Origin: an uncultured Clostridia bacterium
Lineage (GTDB): Bacteria > Bacillota > Clostridia > Oscillospirales > Acutalibacteraceae
Direction of reading: 5' to 3'
DNA: 15,287 bases
Assembly: GCA_947171615.1 (NCBI GenBank)
Contig: CAMVYG010000033.1
Span: 1-15,287 of the forward strand
Each line of letters starts with the position of its first letter. Within the stretch, counting starts at the first letter, position 1. This document shows positions 1-7,335 of the stretch, in pieces. Under the pieces are notes generated by a model. It did no database searches. It had not been told where the DNA came from and saw only the letters and a list, made by a program, of their open reading frames with translations. A program made the position numbers and the translations under genes.

Positions 1-1794
1 CTGTTTAAGGTGCTCACCGGGGAGTATACCCCGGATACCGGCTCGGTGGTTTTTTCCAGGGAAACGGCCCTGGGGTACATGGAGCAGCACGTCTGCCGGG
101 ACTTTCACAAAACGGCGCTGGAGGAGGTCATGACGGTTTTTGCCCCGCTGCTTCAGATGGAGCGGGAGCTGGAGGACTTAAACGCCCTTCTTTCTGAGAC
201 CTTGCCGGAGGAGGAGCAGCAAAGGCTGATCCTGCGCCAGACGGAGCTCAACGACCGCTTTGTAGACGGCGGCGGCCTTACCTGCCGGGCCAGAGCCAGA
301 AGCACCCTGATGGGGCTGGGCTTTACGGAAGAGCAGCTCACAAACCGGGTAGGGGTTTTAAGCGGCGGACAGAAGGCAAAGCTGCAGCTGGCCAAAATGC
401 TTTTGGGTGGGGCCAATCTGCTGCTGCTGGACGAGCCCACCAATCATCTGGATATCAATTCCGTGGAATGGCTGGAGGAGTTTTTGAAAAACTATAGCGG
501 CTCTTATATCGTGATCTCCCATGACCGCTATTTTCTGGATAAGGTGACCTCCCGCACTTTGGAATTGCAGGGCACCCGCCTGGATTCCTACAAGGGAAAC
601 TACACCCGGTACCTGGCTTTGAAGGAAGAAAAGCGCCTTGCCATGGAGCGGGTGTATGAAAATACCCAGAAGGAAATTCACCGCATCGAGGGGATCATTG
701 AGCAGCAGCGCAGATGGAACCAGGAGCGGAACTACGTCACCATTGCCAGCAAACAAAAGGCTATTGACAGGCTGGAGGCCACGCTGGAAAAACCGGAGCA
801 AGACCCGGAATCCATTCGGTTTCAGTTTCATGCCAGCCGCCGCAGCGGAGACGATGTGCTGACTGCCGAAGATCTTTCCCTTTCCTTTGATGGCGGCGCG
901 CCGCTGTTCCGGCAGGTGAATCTGGAGATCAAGCGGGGAGAAAAGATCTTCCTGATCGGGCCAAACGGCTGCGGAAAAACCTCGCTGTTTAAGATCCTTT
1001 TGGGGCAGTACCGGCAGGATACCGGCCTGGTGCGGATCGGCGCCGGGGTGGATCTGGGCTATTATGAGCAGTCTCAACTGAGCCTGCACGATGAAAAAAC
1101 CGTGATCGATGAAATCTGGGATCTTCACCCCCGCATGAATCAAACCGAGGTGCGCAGCGCCCTGGCGGTGTTTCTCTTTAAGGGAGAGGATGTGTTCAAG
1201 CCCATCGGCGGCCTTTCCGGCGGGGAGCGGGCCAGAGTGCTGCTTTTGAAGCTCATGCTCTCCAAGGCCAATTTCCTGCTGCTGGACGAGCCCACCAACC
1301 ACCTGGATATCGGTTCCTGCGAGGCATTGGAAGACGCTCTTTCCGGTTATGATGGAACTCTGTTCGTGGTGTCTCACGACCGCTATCTCATCAATAAGCT
1401 GGCGGACAAGGTCTATGTGCTGGGGCAGGACGGGGCCGTGTTGTATCACGGTAATTACGACGCCTATCTGGAAAAACGGGAAGCGCAGCAGGCGCAGGAG
1501 GAAAAAAAGGCCGAGCCCAAGGTAAATCTCTATAAGCTTCGGAAGGAACGGGAAGCGGAGCTGCGGAAAAAGCGTTCCGCCCTTTCCCGGTTGGAGCAGG
1601 CCATTGAAGAAAACGACAGAGAGCTTCATATCTGGGAGGAAAAGCTGGAAGACCCGGAAATTTCCGCCGATTATGAGGCCATTACGGAAACTACCGGGCA
1701 GATCGCCGCCCTTCACGAAAAGGCGGAAGAGCTGCTTACGGAATGGACCGCTCTTTCTGAGGAATTGGAAGCTCTGGAGCAGAGCGGCGGCTAG
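1..1794 (+). CDS. ABC-F family ATPase, 5'-truncated by the window edge
   Basis: Soluble twin-ATPase of the ABC-F family; such proteins act on the ribosome (translation factors or antibiotic-protection proteins) rather than as transporters. The frame is open from base 1, so the gene starts upstream; the first visible residues, LFKVLTG, follow the missing first Walker A. Numbering visible residues from base 1: first LSGGQ at 120-124, first Walker B LLLLDEPTNHLD at 140-151 with H-loop SHDR near 173, a charged inter-domain linker at about 195-275 (the P-site tRNA-interaction region of the family), second Walker A GPNGCGKTS at 320-328, LSGGE at 405-409 and second Walker B at 425-436. A C-terminal Lys/Glu-rich coiled coil covers about 500-597, as in YdiF/Uup-like members. 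597 residues are visible and about 40 appear missing. It ends TAG at 1792-1794 with no clear terminator. The subfamily (YdiF-like versus resistance type) cannot be settled by eye. Confidence 0.95.
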   Translation: MFKVLTGEYTPDTGSVVFSRETALGYMEQHVCRDFHKTALEEVMTVFAPLLQMERELEDLNALLSETLPEEEQQRLILRQTELNDRFVDGGGLTCRARARSTLMGLGFTEEQLTNRVGVLSGGQKAKLQLAKMLLGGANLLLLDEPTNHLDINSVEWLEEFLKNYSGSYIVISHDRYFLDKVTSRTLELQGTRLDSYKGNYTRYLALKEEKRLAMERVYENTQKEIHRIEGIIEQQRRWNQERNYVTIASKQKAIDRLEATLEKPEQDPESIRFQFHASRRSGDDVLTAEDLSLSFDGGAPLFRQVNLEIKRGEKIFLIGPNGCGKTSLFKILLGQYRQDTGLVRIGAGVDLGYYEQSQLSLHDEKTVIDEIWDLHPRMNQTEVRSALAVFLFKGEDVFKPIGGLSGGERARVLLLKLMLSKANFLLLDEPTNHLDIGSCEALEDALSGYDGTLFVVSHDRYLINKLADKVYVLGQDGAVLYHGNYDAYLEKREAQQAQEEKKAEPKVNLYKLRKEREAELRKKRSALSRLEQAIEENDRELHIWEEKLEDPEISADYEAITETTGQIAALHEKAEELLTEWTALSEELEALEQSGG

Positions 1795-2155
1795 TGTGAG
1801 CAGGCATTTTACCTGTGAGAACCATGCTTTGATCTGCTCTGAAACCAATAGCCAACAAACCAACAACGAATAAGTATAATTTTTCACTCACTACTCACTG
1901 TCATTCTGAACTGCCAAAGGCAGTGAAGAATCTCGACCAGCAGGGACTGGCAACCAAAGACTTGGCTCTCCCACTGAGAGGGTCTTGTACCCATAGGCTA
2001 AGAAAAAATCGAGATCCTTCACCTTCGGTTCAGGATGACAGTAGGTGCTGGCTACCCCTTTTCTCAGATAATGGCATAGAATGATAAATCATACTCTGGT
2101 ATAAACTTTTCCACTAAACTAACAACGAACTGTGAGCAACGAAGAGGTTACTTCC
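1795..2155. other. Gene-free interval between the ABC-F gene and mtaB
   Basis: It contains one MITE-like repeat (1899-2040), described separately. A 13-base motif, AACYAACAACGAA, occurs at 1858-1870 and again at 2117-2129, bracketing that repeat in direct orientation with one mismatch. A TATAAA hexamer at 2100-2105 could be a -10 for mtaB, but the matching -35 region is poor. No clear terminator for the ABC-F gene is seen, only an imperfect GAGCAG/CTGCTC pairing at 1798-1839. Confidence 0.6.
1899..2040. repeat. MITE-like intergenic repeat, copy 1 (142 bp)
   Basis: The ends are imperfect inverted repeats: TGTCATTCTGAAC at 1899-1911 leading to GAAGAATCTCGA (1925-1936), and TCGAGATCCTTC (2009-2020) leading to GTTCAGGATGACA (2028-2040). 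The left arm carries about 6 extra bases. The interior holds a small CTCTC/GAGAG hairpin near 1967-1980. The interior sequence AGCAGGGACTGGCAACCAAA is recognisably related to the interior of the second copy downstream of mtaB, in the same orientation. There is no transposase, so this is a non-autonomous or REP-like element. Ends of the TGTCATTCTGA type are, from general knowledge, common dispersed intergenic repeats in bacteria. Confidence 0.8.
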
Positions 2156-3448
2156 ATGAAAGTAAAATTTATTACCCTGGGCTGCAAGGTAAATCAATAC
2201 GAGTCGGAGGCCATGCTGGAGCTTTTGCTGCAGGGAGGCTTTCAGGAGGCGGAGGCCCATGAGGAAGCGGACGTGGTGGTGGTAAATTCCTGTACCGTTA
2301 CTGCTACCGGAGATCAGAAGGCCCGGCAGGCCCTGCGCAGGGCGAAAAAACAGAATCCCGGCGCCGTGGCGGTGCTGACAGGCTGCTGGCCCCAGGCCTT
2401 TCCGGAGAAAGCGGCGGAATTTCAGGAAGCGGATATTGTGCTGGGCACGAAAAACCGCGCCGGGCTGCTGCCTCATATTCTAAGCTACCTTTCCCACAAG
2501 CAGCGGATCGTGGATATTGCTCCCCATGAAAACGGGGAGAAATTTGAAGCCATGCAGGTGTCGTCCTTCCATGGGCGCACCAGAGCTTTTTTGAAAATTG
2601 AAGACGGCTGCAACCGTTTCTGCTCTTACTGCATCATTCCCTATGCCAGAGGGCGGGTGCGCTCCAAACCCCTTTCGGACATTCGGGCGGAGGTGAAGAG
2701 CCTTGCCGAAAACGGCTACCGGGAGGTGGTGCTGACCGGTATTAACCTGCCGGCTTACGGCCAGGAACTGGGGCTGCACCTCTGCGACGCGGTGGAGGCT
2801 GCCTGTGAGGAACCGGAGATCAGACGGGTGCGCCTGGGCTCATTGGAGCCGGAACAGCTGACAGAGGAGGTCATTGCCCGGTTTCAGCGTCAGGAAAAGC
2901 TGTGCCCCCAGTTTCACCTTTCTCTGCAAAGCGGCTGCGATGAAACTCTCCGCCGCATGAACCGCCACTACACCGCAGAGGAATACCGCCGGATCGTGGA
3001 AAACCTGCGGGCGGCCTTCCCCGGATGCGCCATTACAACAGATGTGATGGTGGGCTTTGCCGGAGAAACGGAGGAGGAATTCAGGGCGTCCCTGGAGTTT
3101 GTGAAGGAGATCTCCTTTGCAAAGGTTCACGTGTTTGCCTATTCCCGCAGGCCCGGAACAAAAGCGTATGATGCGCCGGATCAGGTGCCGGAACGGGTCA
3201 AGGAGGAGCGGAGCCGCCAGATGATTTCCGTTACCCTTGCTTCCCAGCAGGACTTTTTAAAGGCTCAGGTGGGAAAAACTGAGGAGGTGCTGTTTGAGCA
3301 GGCGGCAGATCGAAATGTGTATGAGGGCTACACCCGGAATTACACCCTTGTGCGCGCCGCTTCCCCCAAGCCCCTGCACGGCGTGTTTCTTCCCGTGCGG
3401 CTTTTGGAAGCAGGAGAAGGCTTCTGCTTCGGGGAAATCAGTTGTTAG
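2156..3448 (+). CDS. mtaB: tRNA t6A37 methylthiotransferase MtaB (radical SAM)
   Basis: Adds a methylthio group to N6-threonylcarbamoyladenosine at position 37 of ANN-decoding tRNAs, giving ms2t6A; cytoplasmic radical-SAM enzyme with two iron-sulfur clusters. Visible domains, numbered from the ATG at 2156: N-terminal MTTase domain with LGCKVNQYE and the three auxiliary-cluster cysteines at about C10, C46 (NSCTVT) and C77 (TGCWPQ); radical-SAM motif CNRFCSYC at C152/C156/C159; C-terminal TRAM-like RNA-binding segment over the last ~60 residues. The LGCKVNQYE signature distinguishes MtaB (YqeV type) from MiaB and RimO. 430 aa, normal length. An in-frame GTG at 2132 exists, but ATG 2156 is preferred: it has AAGAGGT at 2142-2148 seven bases upstream, and the family starts directly with MKV plus a beta strand. 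It stands alone between two repeats. TGCWPQ replaces the more usual TGCYAQ. Confidence 0.93.
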   Translation: MKVKFITLGCKVNQYESEAMLELLLQGGFQEAEAHEEADVVVVNSCTVTATGDQKARQALRRAKKQNPGAVAVLTGCWPQAFPEKAAEFQEADIVLGTKNRAGLLPHILSYLSHKQRIVDIAPHENGEKFEAMQVSSFHGRTRAFLKIEDGCNRFCSYCIIPYARGRVRSKPLSDIRAEVKSLAENGYREVVLTGINLPAYGQELGLHLCDAVEAACEEPEIRRVRLGSLEPEQLTEEVIARFQRQEKLCPQFHLSLQSGCDETLRRMNRHYTAEEYRRIVENLRAAFPGCAITTDVMVGFAGETEEEFRASLEFVKEISFAKVHVFAYSRRPGTKAYDAPDQVPERVKEERSRQMISVTLASQQDFLKAQVGKTEEVLFEQAADRNVYEGYTRNYTLVRAASPKPLHGVFLPVRLLEAGEGFCFGEISC

Positions 3449-3564
3449 GCGTTAGTTGTTAGAAAGGGCAAGGGCTTTGTACCCGCTGTCTGAAACCGGT
3501 TGGTGGTTATTTCCCCTTAGAAAAGCGCCCTGTTCTTCTCTAATTACTAGCAACTATCACCTAC

Positions 3565-3704
3565 TGTCATCCTGAACCGAAGGTGAAGGATCTTGATTAG
3601 CAGCGACTGACGGCCAAAAGGGCATTGCAATCGCTGGCAGGGATATAATCGAGATCCTTTGTCACTTTGTGAAGACTCGCAGAGTCTTCTTCTTAGAGAT
3701 GACA
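3565..3704. repeat. MITE-like intergenic repeat, copy 2 (140 bp)
   Basis: The left end at 3565-3596 begins TGTCATCCTGAACCGAAGG. It is the reverse complement of the right end of copy 1 (2009-2040) with one mismatch, and the match continues into seven flanking bases (CACCTAC at 3558-3564 against GTAGGTG at 2041-2047). The right end at 3649-3704 starts TCGAGATCC and finishes GATGACA, but carries an extra segment with the internal hairpin AAGACTC/GAGTCTT (3672-3687). The interior AGCAGCGACTGACGGCCAAA aligns with the copy 1 interior in the same orientation. No coding capacity. Confidence 0.8.
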
Positions 3705-3775
3705 ATGAGCAATAAAGGCCAGTGAGATAAATTTGTATTTAACATTTTCCTCTTCCATCGCGGCTTGCGCCGTGT

Positions 3776-3807
3776 TGCCTTCTCCAAAGGAGAGGCAGGT
3801 TTTTATT
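3776..3807 (+). terminator. Possible intrinsic terminator or repeat-derived hairpin
   Basis: The stem TGCCTTCTCC (3776-3785) pairs with GGAGAGGCA (3789-3797) with one bulged T and an AAA loop, followed by GG and a T-rich run. It lies over 300 bases past the mtaB stop and the intervening repeat, so whether it ends mtaB transcripts is an inference. It could equally be a fragment of another dispersed repeat. Confidence 0.4.
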
Positions 3808-4012
3808 TTGCGGTCTAAAATTTATCTTCATGCCTTCCCTCTGCGGGGAAGCCTTTTTTGTCTGAAAACGGGCTTTGATTTTGGCCTCTTTTGGCGTTTT
3901 ACTCAAAAAATACACAATTCTCTCTTGTAAAACTTGTGAAAATATGCGATGATAGAAACAGGAAAAAACTGGAGCGAAAAAAAGCTCCGGTGAATCAGGA
4001 GGGGGAGCCTTT

Positions 4013-5314
4013 ATGGCGAGAGGAAACGACAAAAAATTTACCAAAACCGAAAAGAGCTGGATTTTGTACGACTGGGCGAATTCCGTGTATGCCACCAATA
4101 TGCTGGCGGCCATTTTTCCCTTGTATTTTGCCAGCGTCTGTCAGGCCCATGGGGCGGATAATCTGGTGCTCTGGTCCTATGGCACCTCTGCCGCTACTTT
4201 CCTTGTGGCGATCTTAGCGCCGATTTTGGGCGCTCTGGGAGATCACAAGGGCCATAAGAAAAAGCTGTTTGCCGGGTTCCTGCTTCTGGGAGTGGCGTTT
4301 ACCCTGTTTAACGCCTTTACCGGGGATTACCGACTTTTGCTGGTAGGCTATGTTGTTTCTCACATCGGCTTCTCCGGTTCCTGCCTGTTTTACGATTCCT
4401 TCCTTACCGATGTGACTACCCCGGAGCGCATGGATCGTGTGTCCTCCTGGGGCTATGCCATGGGTTACATTGGCGGCAGCACCATTCCCTTTTTGATCTC
4501 CATTGTGATACTGGTAGTGATGGGCATGGATAATCCCCTGGCCTTTCGGCTGGTGATCGTTCTCACCAGCGTGTGGTGGCTGGTATTCAGCATTCCCGCT
4601 TTGAAAAATGTAAAGCAGCTGCATTATATTGAGCCCCAGAAAAACCTGGTGCGTTCCACCTTTTCCAATCTGTGGCGCACGGCGAAGGATATCTTTTCCC
4701 ATAAAGAGATTTTCCTGTTTCTGGTGGCCTATTTCTTCTACATAGACGGTGTGAATACTGTGATCTCTATCTCCACCTCTTATGGCTCCAAGCTGGGGCT
4801 GGATACCGTAAGCATGATCCTGGCGCTTTTGGTCACCCAGATTGTGGCGGTGCCCTTCTCCATTTTATTTGGCAGGCTGGCGGGAAAGCTGGGCTCCGTC
4901 AATATTCTGTGCGGGGCCATTGCGGTGTATTTCTGTATCTGTGTGGTAGGCTTTTTCATGGGCTTCAATATTGAGCAGCACCCCGGAGACGCTTCCGCCC
5001 TACAGCTTTCTCTGACTCTGTTTTGGTGCATGGCCTTTTTGGTAGGCACGGTGCAGGGAGGGATCCAGGCAATTTCCCGTTCCTATTTCGGCAAGCTGGT
5101 TCCCGCGGAGCGTTCTAACGAGTATTTCGGCTTCTTTGATATTTTCGGCAAGTTCGCCGCTGTCATCGGGCCTCTGCTGGTGGCCGCCTTTACGCAGATG
5201 ACCGGGCGGGATTCCATCGGCGTCATCAGCCTGGCGCTTCTGTTTTTTATCGGCTTTGTCATTCTCTTTACCGGCCGGAAAAAGCTCTTTTCAAGCTATT
5301 CAGCCCGGAGATGA
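4013..5314 (+). CDS. MFS transporter, UMF1 / Atg22-like family
   Basis: Integral membrane protein of the major facilitator superfamily. The N-terminal WILYDWANSVYAT (about residues 16-28) followed by FPLYFAS is the signature of the UMF1/Atg22-like family, whose bacterial substrates are largely unknown; yeast Atg22 exports amino acids from the vacuole. 433 aa with roughly a dozen hydrophobic segments, a GDHKGHKKK cytoplasmic loop after the second helix (the MFS motif A position), a central soluble loop near 185-230 and a second half opening with FLVAYFFYIDGVNTVI. The start is well supported: AGGAGGGGG at 3997-4005 lies seven bases before the ATG. A 7-bp hairpin (3969-3990) sits immediately upstream of that site. 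The stop at 5312-5314 is only 10 nt before the next gene, suggesting one transcript. Substrate unassigned. Confidence 0.9.
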   Translation: MARGNDKKFTKTEKSWILYDWANSVYATNMLAAIFPLYFASVCQAHGADNLVLWSYGTSAATFLVAILAPILGALGDHKGHKKKLFAGFLLLGVAFTLFNAFTGDYRLLLVGYVVSHIGFSGSCLFYDSFLTDVTTPERMDRVSSWGYAMGYIGGSTIPFLISIVILVVMGMDNPLAFRLVIVLTSVWWLVFSIPALKNVKQLHYIEPQKNLVRSTFSNLWRTAKDIFSHKEIFLFLVAYFFYIDGVNTVISISTSYGSKLGLDTVSMILALLVTQIVAVPFSILFGRLAGKLGSVNILCGAIAVYFCICVVGFFMGFNIEQHPGDASALQLSLTLFWCMAFLVGTVQGGIQAISRSYFGKLVPAERSNEYFGFFDIFGKFAAVIGPLLVAAFTQMTGRDSIGVISLALLFFIGFVILFTGRKKLFSSYSARR

Positions 5315-5324
5315 GGGCTGACTG

Positions 5325-5573
5325 ATGCGGTTTCGGAAAGAAGGGACTGTGATGAGTGTGGATCTTCACGGCGTCTATCTGGAGGATGCCAGGGATCTGC
5401 TTATGAATTGGCTGGATCATGCCCAGCCAGGCATTACGGAGCTGCGGGTGATCCACGGCTCCAACCGGGGAACCGTGTTGCGGGATATGGTGCGTGAGGA
5501 GCTTTCCCACCCCAAAATCAAAGCAAAGCTTTCCACTTTAAATCCCGGCGAGACCCGGCTGATTTTGAAATAG
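5325..5573 (+). CDS. Small Smr-domain protein (MutS2 C-terminal-like)
   Basis: An 82-aa protein consisting almost entirely of one Smr domain, a small nucleic-acid-binding or nicking fold found at the C-terminus of MutS2 and as stand-alone proteins. Visible signatures: VDLHG at residues 12-16, the IHGSNRGT loop at about 43-50 (the HGxGxG-type position) and the closing NPGETRLIL strand. Stand-alone versions with RVIHG and GTxLRDMVR are frequent in Clostridia, and their role is not settled. Start choice is uncertain: ATG 5325 has a GAGGG at 5313-5317, overlapping the MFS stop, whereas ATG 5352 (giving MSVDLHG) has AAGGGA at 5341-5346. Both leave the domain whole. Its 10-nt spacing from the MFS gene points to co-transcription. 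Confidence 0.85.
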   Translation: MRFRKEGTVMSVDLHGVYLEDARDLLMNWLDHAQPGITELRVIHGSNRGTVLRDMVREELSHPKIKAKLSTLNPGETRLILK

Positions 5574-5638
5574 AAAGTGCTTTTTTCGGGAAGAAATTTC
5601 AGGCGGCTTATCACCAGTAAAAAAAGGGGGGGACTTCC

Positions 5639-6418
5639 TTGCAAACCGGGATCAGCACCGCCTGCCTGTACCCTATGGAAACGGAACAGGCTCTTGCTCT
5701 GCTTCTCTCTCTGGGATACCGGCGGTTTGAGGTGTTTCTGAACGCTTTTGAAGAAATGGAGAAGCCCTTTCTTGAAAAACTGAAGGCCAGGGCGGCGGAA
5801 TACGGCGCGTCCTTCTGCTCGGTTCATCCCCTTACCAGCCCTATGGAAACCCTTCTGCTTTTTGGTGAATATCCCAGGCGTACCGAAGAGGGATTTCGGC
5901 TGTATTACCGATATGCGGAAGCGGCGGCCTGTTTGGGCGGGAAATATGTGGTGCTTCATGGTCAGCGCCGGGGTACGGGCGCCCTTTCCGATGAGGAATA
6001 TTGGGAGCGGTTTGGAGAATTAAAGTGTTTTCTTGAGCCCACAGGCGTACAACCTGCCCAGGAAAATGTGCGGGATCACAGAAGCTGCGATCCCGGTTTT
6101 ATCCGGGGGATGCGGGAGTATTTGAAGGGAGACTGTGCCTTTGTTCTGGATGTAAAGCAGTGTGTGCTTTCCGGCTGCACCCCGGAAGAAATGGCAAAAG
6201 CCATGGGGAACAGCCTTTCCCATGTGCACCTCAGCGACCATAAGCCCGGCGCGCCCTGCCTGCTGCCGGGGATGGGGGAATTTGATTTTTCAGGATTTCG
6301 AAAAGCACTGGAAGGGGTCTCCTATCAGGGAACCGTTGTGACAGAGGTGTACCGGCAGAATTTTTCCCGGCCGGAGGAACTGGAAACGGCCCGTCAGGTA
6401 GTGGAAAACTGGTTTTAA
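5639..6418 (+). CDS. Sugar phosphate isomerase/epimerase-like TIM-barrel protein
   Basis: Cytoplasmic protein of the xylose-isomerase-like TIM-barrel superfamily (AP-endonuclease 2 fold), whose members isomerise or epimerise sugars and sugar phosphates with a divalent metal. 259 aa, a complete length. Candidate metal and catalytic residues sit at expected strand ends: VHP H63, VLHGQR H107, AQEN E142, VLDVKQ D171, HVHLSD H197/D200 and VTEVY E236. The start is TTG at 5639, preceded by an unusual run of seven A then seven G (5619-5632) that serves as the Shine-Dalgarno sequence; the next ATG (5675) would remove the first barrel strand GISTACL. It lies 65 nt after the Smr gene and is probably in the same transcript. 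The substrate cannot be read from the sequence. A second, more distant member of the superfamily lies at 8601-9413. Confidence 0.85.
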   Translation: MQTGISTACLYPMETEQALALLLSLGYRRFEVFLNAFEEMEKPFLEKLKARAAEYGASFCSVHPLTSPMETLLLFGEYPRRTEEGFRLYYRYAEAAACLGGKYVVLHGQRRGTGALSDEEYWERFGELKCFLEPTGVQPAQENVRDHRSCDPGFIRGMREYLKGDCAFVLDVKQCVLSGCTPEEMAKAMGNSLSHVHLSDHKPGAPCLLPGMGEFDFSGFRKALEGVSYQGTVVTEVYRQNFSRPEELETARQVVENWF

Positions 6419-6441
6419 GCCGACTTTTTTTCCTGAATTTC

Positions 6442-6471
6442 TTGCTTTTTCTACACGTGATAGTGTATAAT
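6442..6471 (+). promoter_or_regulatory. Candidate nrdR promoter with overlapping inverted repeat
   Basis: TTGCTT (6442-6447), an 18-base spacer and a perfect TATAAT (6466-6471), ending 47 nt before the nrdR start. The spacer carries the inverted repeat TACAC (6452-6456) / GTGTA (6463-6467), which runs into the -10. The arms resemble NrdR-box ends, but the spacing is two bases shorter than the usual 16-bp box, so autoregulation is only a possibility. Confidence 0.6.
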
Positions 6472-6518
6472 AACAGCAATAACAACAGCATGTATGAATA
6501 TTCAGGAGGTGCCAGACT

Positions 6519-6983
6519 GTGAAATGTCCATTCTGCGGTTATACGGAAAGCCGCGTTATCGATTCCCGTCCTACCGATGAAGGGGAGCGGATCCGCCGCC
6601 GCCGGGAGTGCTTGAAGTGCGCGAAGCGCTTTACCACCTATGAGATCATTGAAAGCGTACCCATCGTGGTGATCAAGAAGGATAAATCCCGGGAAACCTT
6701 TGACCGCAACAAGCTTTTGGGCGGATTGCTGCGTGCCTGTGAAAAGCGGCCCGTATCGGTGGACACCCTGGAGCATATTGTGGACGAGATCGAGAATCTG
6801 CTTCAGAATTCCCTGGATCGCGAGGTTTCTTCCCAGCGGATCGGCACCTATGCCATGGAAAAGCTGAAAACGGTGGACGAAGTAGCCTATGTCCGTTTCG
6901 CTTCCGTGTACCGTCAGTTTAAGGATATCAACAGCTTCATGGAGGAGCTGAGCAAGATTATCAGCAGCAAAAGAGATTTCTGA
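6519..6983 (+). CDS. nrdR: Transcriptional repressor NrdR
   Basis: Zinc- and nucleotide-binding repressor of ribonucleotide reductase operons; it senses ATP/dATP through an ATP-cone and binds paired NrdR boxes. 154 aa, normal length. The N-terminal zinc ribbon has CPFC (C3/C6) and CLKC (C31/C34), with the basic [10 protein letters not shown] segment between them. The ATP-cone runs from about residue 47 ([17 protein letters not shown]) to about 139, including ACEKRPV. The start is GTG 6519, placed by AGGAGG at 6504-6509 and by the invariant family start MKCPFC. It has its own promoter and is followed by a strong hairpin, so it is monocistronic here. No ribonucleotide reductase gene lies in the window; its targets are elsewhere. 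Confidence 0.97.
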   Translation: MKCPFCGYTESRVIDSRPTDEGERIRRRRECLKCAKRFTTYEIIESVPIVVIKKDKSRETFDRNKLLGGLLRACEKRPVSVDTLEHIVDEIENLLQNSLDREVSSQRIGTYAMEKLKTVDEVAYVRFASVYRQFKDINSFMEELSKIISSKRDF

Positions 6984-7036
6984 GGATCGGCAGAGCGTTA
7001 TTGAAACAGCCGAAACCCACGAAAAAGATCAAATTG

Positions 7037-7079
7037 CAGAACCCCCGCCGTTTGCAAGTGCAAATGGCGGGGGGTTCTG
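7037..7079 (+). terminator. Strong hairpin after nrdR
   Basis: The left arm CAGAACCCCCGCCGTTTGC (7037-7055) pairs with 7060-7079, with one extra G and a G-T pair, around a very short loop. The stem is long and GC-rich. The tail after it is TTAGGTTG rather than a T run, so termination efficiency is uncertain, but position and strength fit the end of nrdR. Confidence 0.7.
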
Positions 7080-7235
7080 TTAGGTTGAGATAAATTCCGT
7101 CCCCAGAATGGATCGGGGCTTTCGGCAGACAGAAAGCGAAAAAGCAGCTTTATTTATAGTTTTCTGATTCTATGTTGTAGTCTATCTGCCTTTTTCTGCG
7201 GTGAATCCAGAAATATACAATCAGTGATTTTCATC

Positions 7236-7264
7236 TTGACTTTTACGGGGAGTTGGAGTATAAT
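7236..7264 (+). promoter_or_regulatory. Sigma-A type promoter of the first lipoprotein gene
   Basis: TTGACT (7236-7241), 17-base spacer, perfect TATAAT (7259-7264). Among the best promoter matches in the window; it predicts a 5' leader of about 65 nt before the ATG at 7336. Confidence 0.85.
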
Positions 7265-7335
7265 GTAGCCCGGATTTTGATTCATTTCCAAGATCCGATT
7301 TAAAATTTATTTTGTAAAGAAAGGTACTGAGGAAA

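Larger units (their letters stand above)
3449..4012. other. Long gene-free interval between mtaB and the MFS gene
   Basis: It holds repeat copy 2 (3565-3704) and then an AT-richer stretch with several hairpins. TGCCT-CTCC/GGAGAGGCA at 3776-3797 is followed by a T-rich tract; CTTCCC/GGGAAG at 3834-3851 is followed by CC and six T residues; CTGGAGC/GCTCCGG at 3969-3990 has an A-rich loop just before the MFS ribosome-binding site. A weak promoter TTGTAA-17-GATGAT may lie at 3925-3953. Short open frames here (for example 3733-3930) lack ribosome-binding sites and protein-like composition. The TTAG-rich sequence just after mtaB (3443-3464) has no recognised role. Confidence 0.55.
6984..7335. other. 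Gene-free interval between nrdR and the first lipoprotein gene
   Basis: It contains the nrdR terminator hairpin (7037-7079), about 150 bp of AT-richer sequence with no recognisable element, the promoter of the lipoprotein gene (7236-7264) and a 5' leader of about 65 nt. No tRNA or structured RNA was recognised. Confidence 0.6.

Noticed and set aside
358..1887. Long 509-codon open frame on the minus strand opposite the ABC-F gene
   Set aside because: It mirrors a clearly real ABC-F gene with all ATPase motifs. The antisense translation has low-complexity, non-family composition and arises from the codon bias of the sense strand.
3733..3930. Small 65-codon plus-strand frame in the long intergenic region
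   Set aside because: No ribosome-binding site, and it covers hairpins and T-rich terminator-like sequence; the translation does not look like a protein.
5639..6418. Small internal deletion in the first epimerase-like protein near residues 125-140
   Set aside because: The segment before AQENV looks irregular, but the frame, overall length and all candidate metal ligands are preserved, so there is no firm evidence of damage.
6452..6467. Standard NrdR box at the nrdR promoter
   Set aside because: The arms fit only in part and the spacing is shorter than the known box, so it is reported as an inverted repeat and not as a NrdR box.
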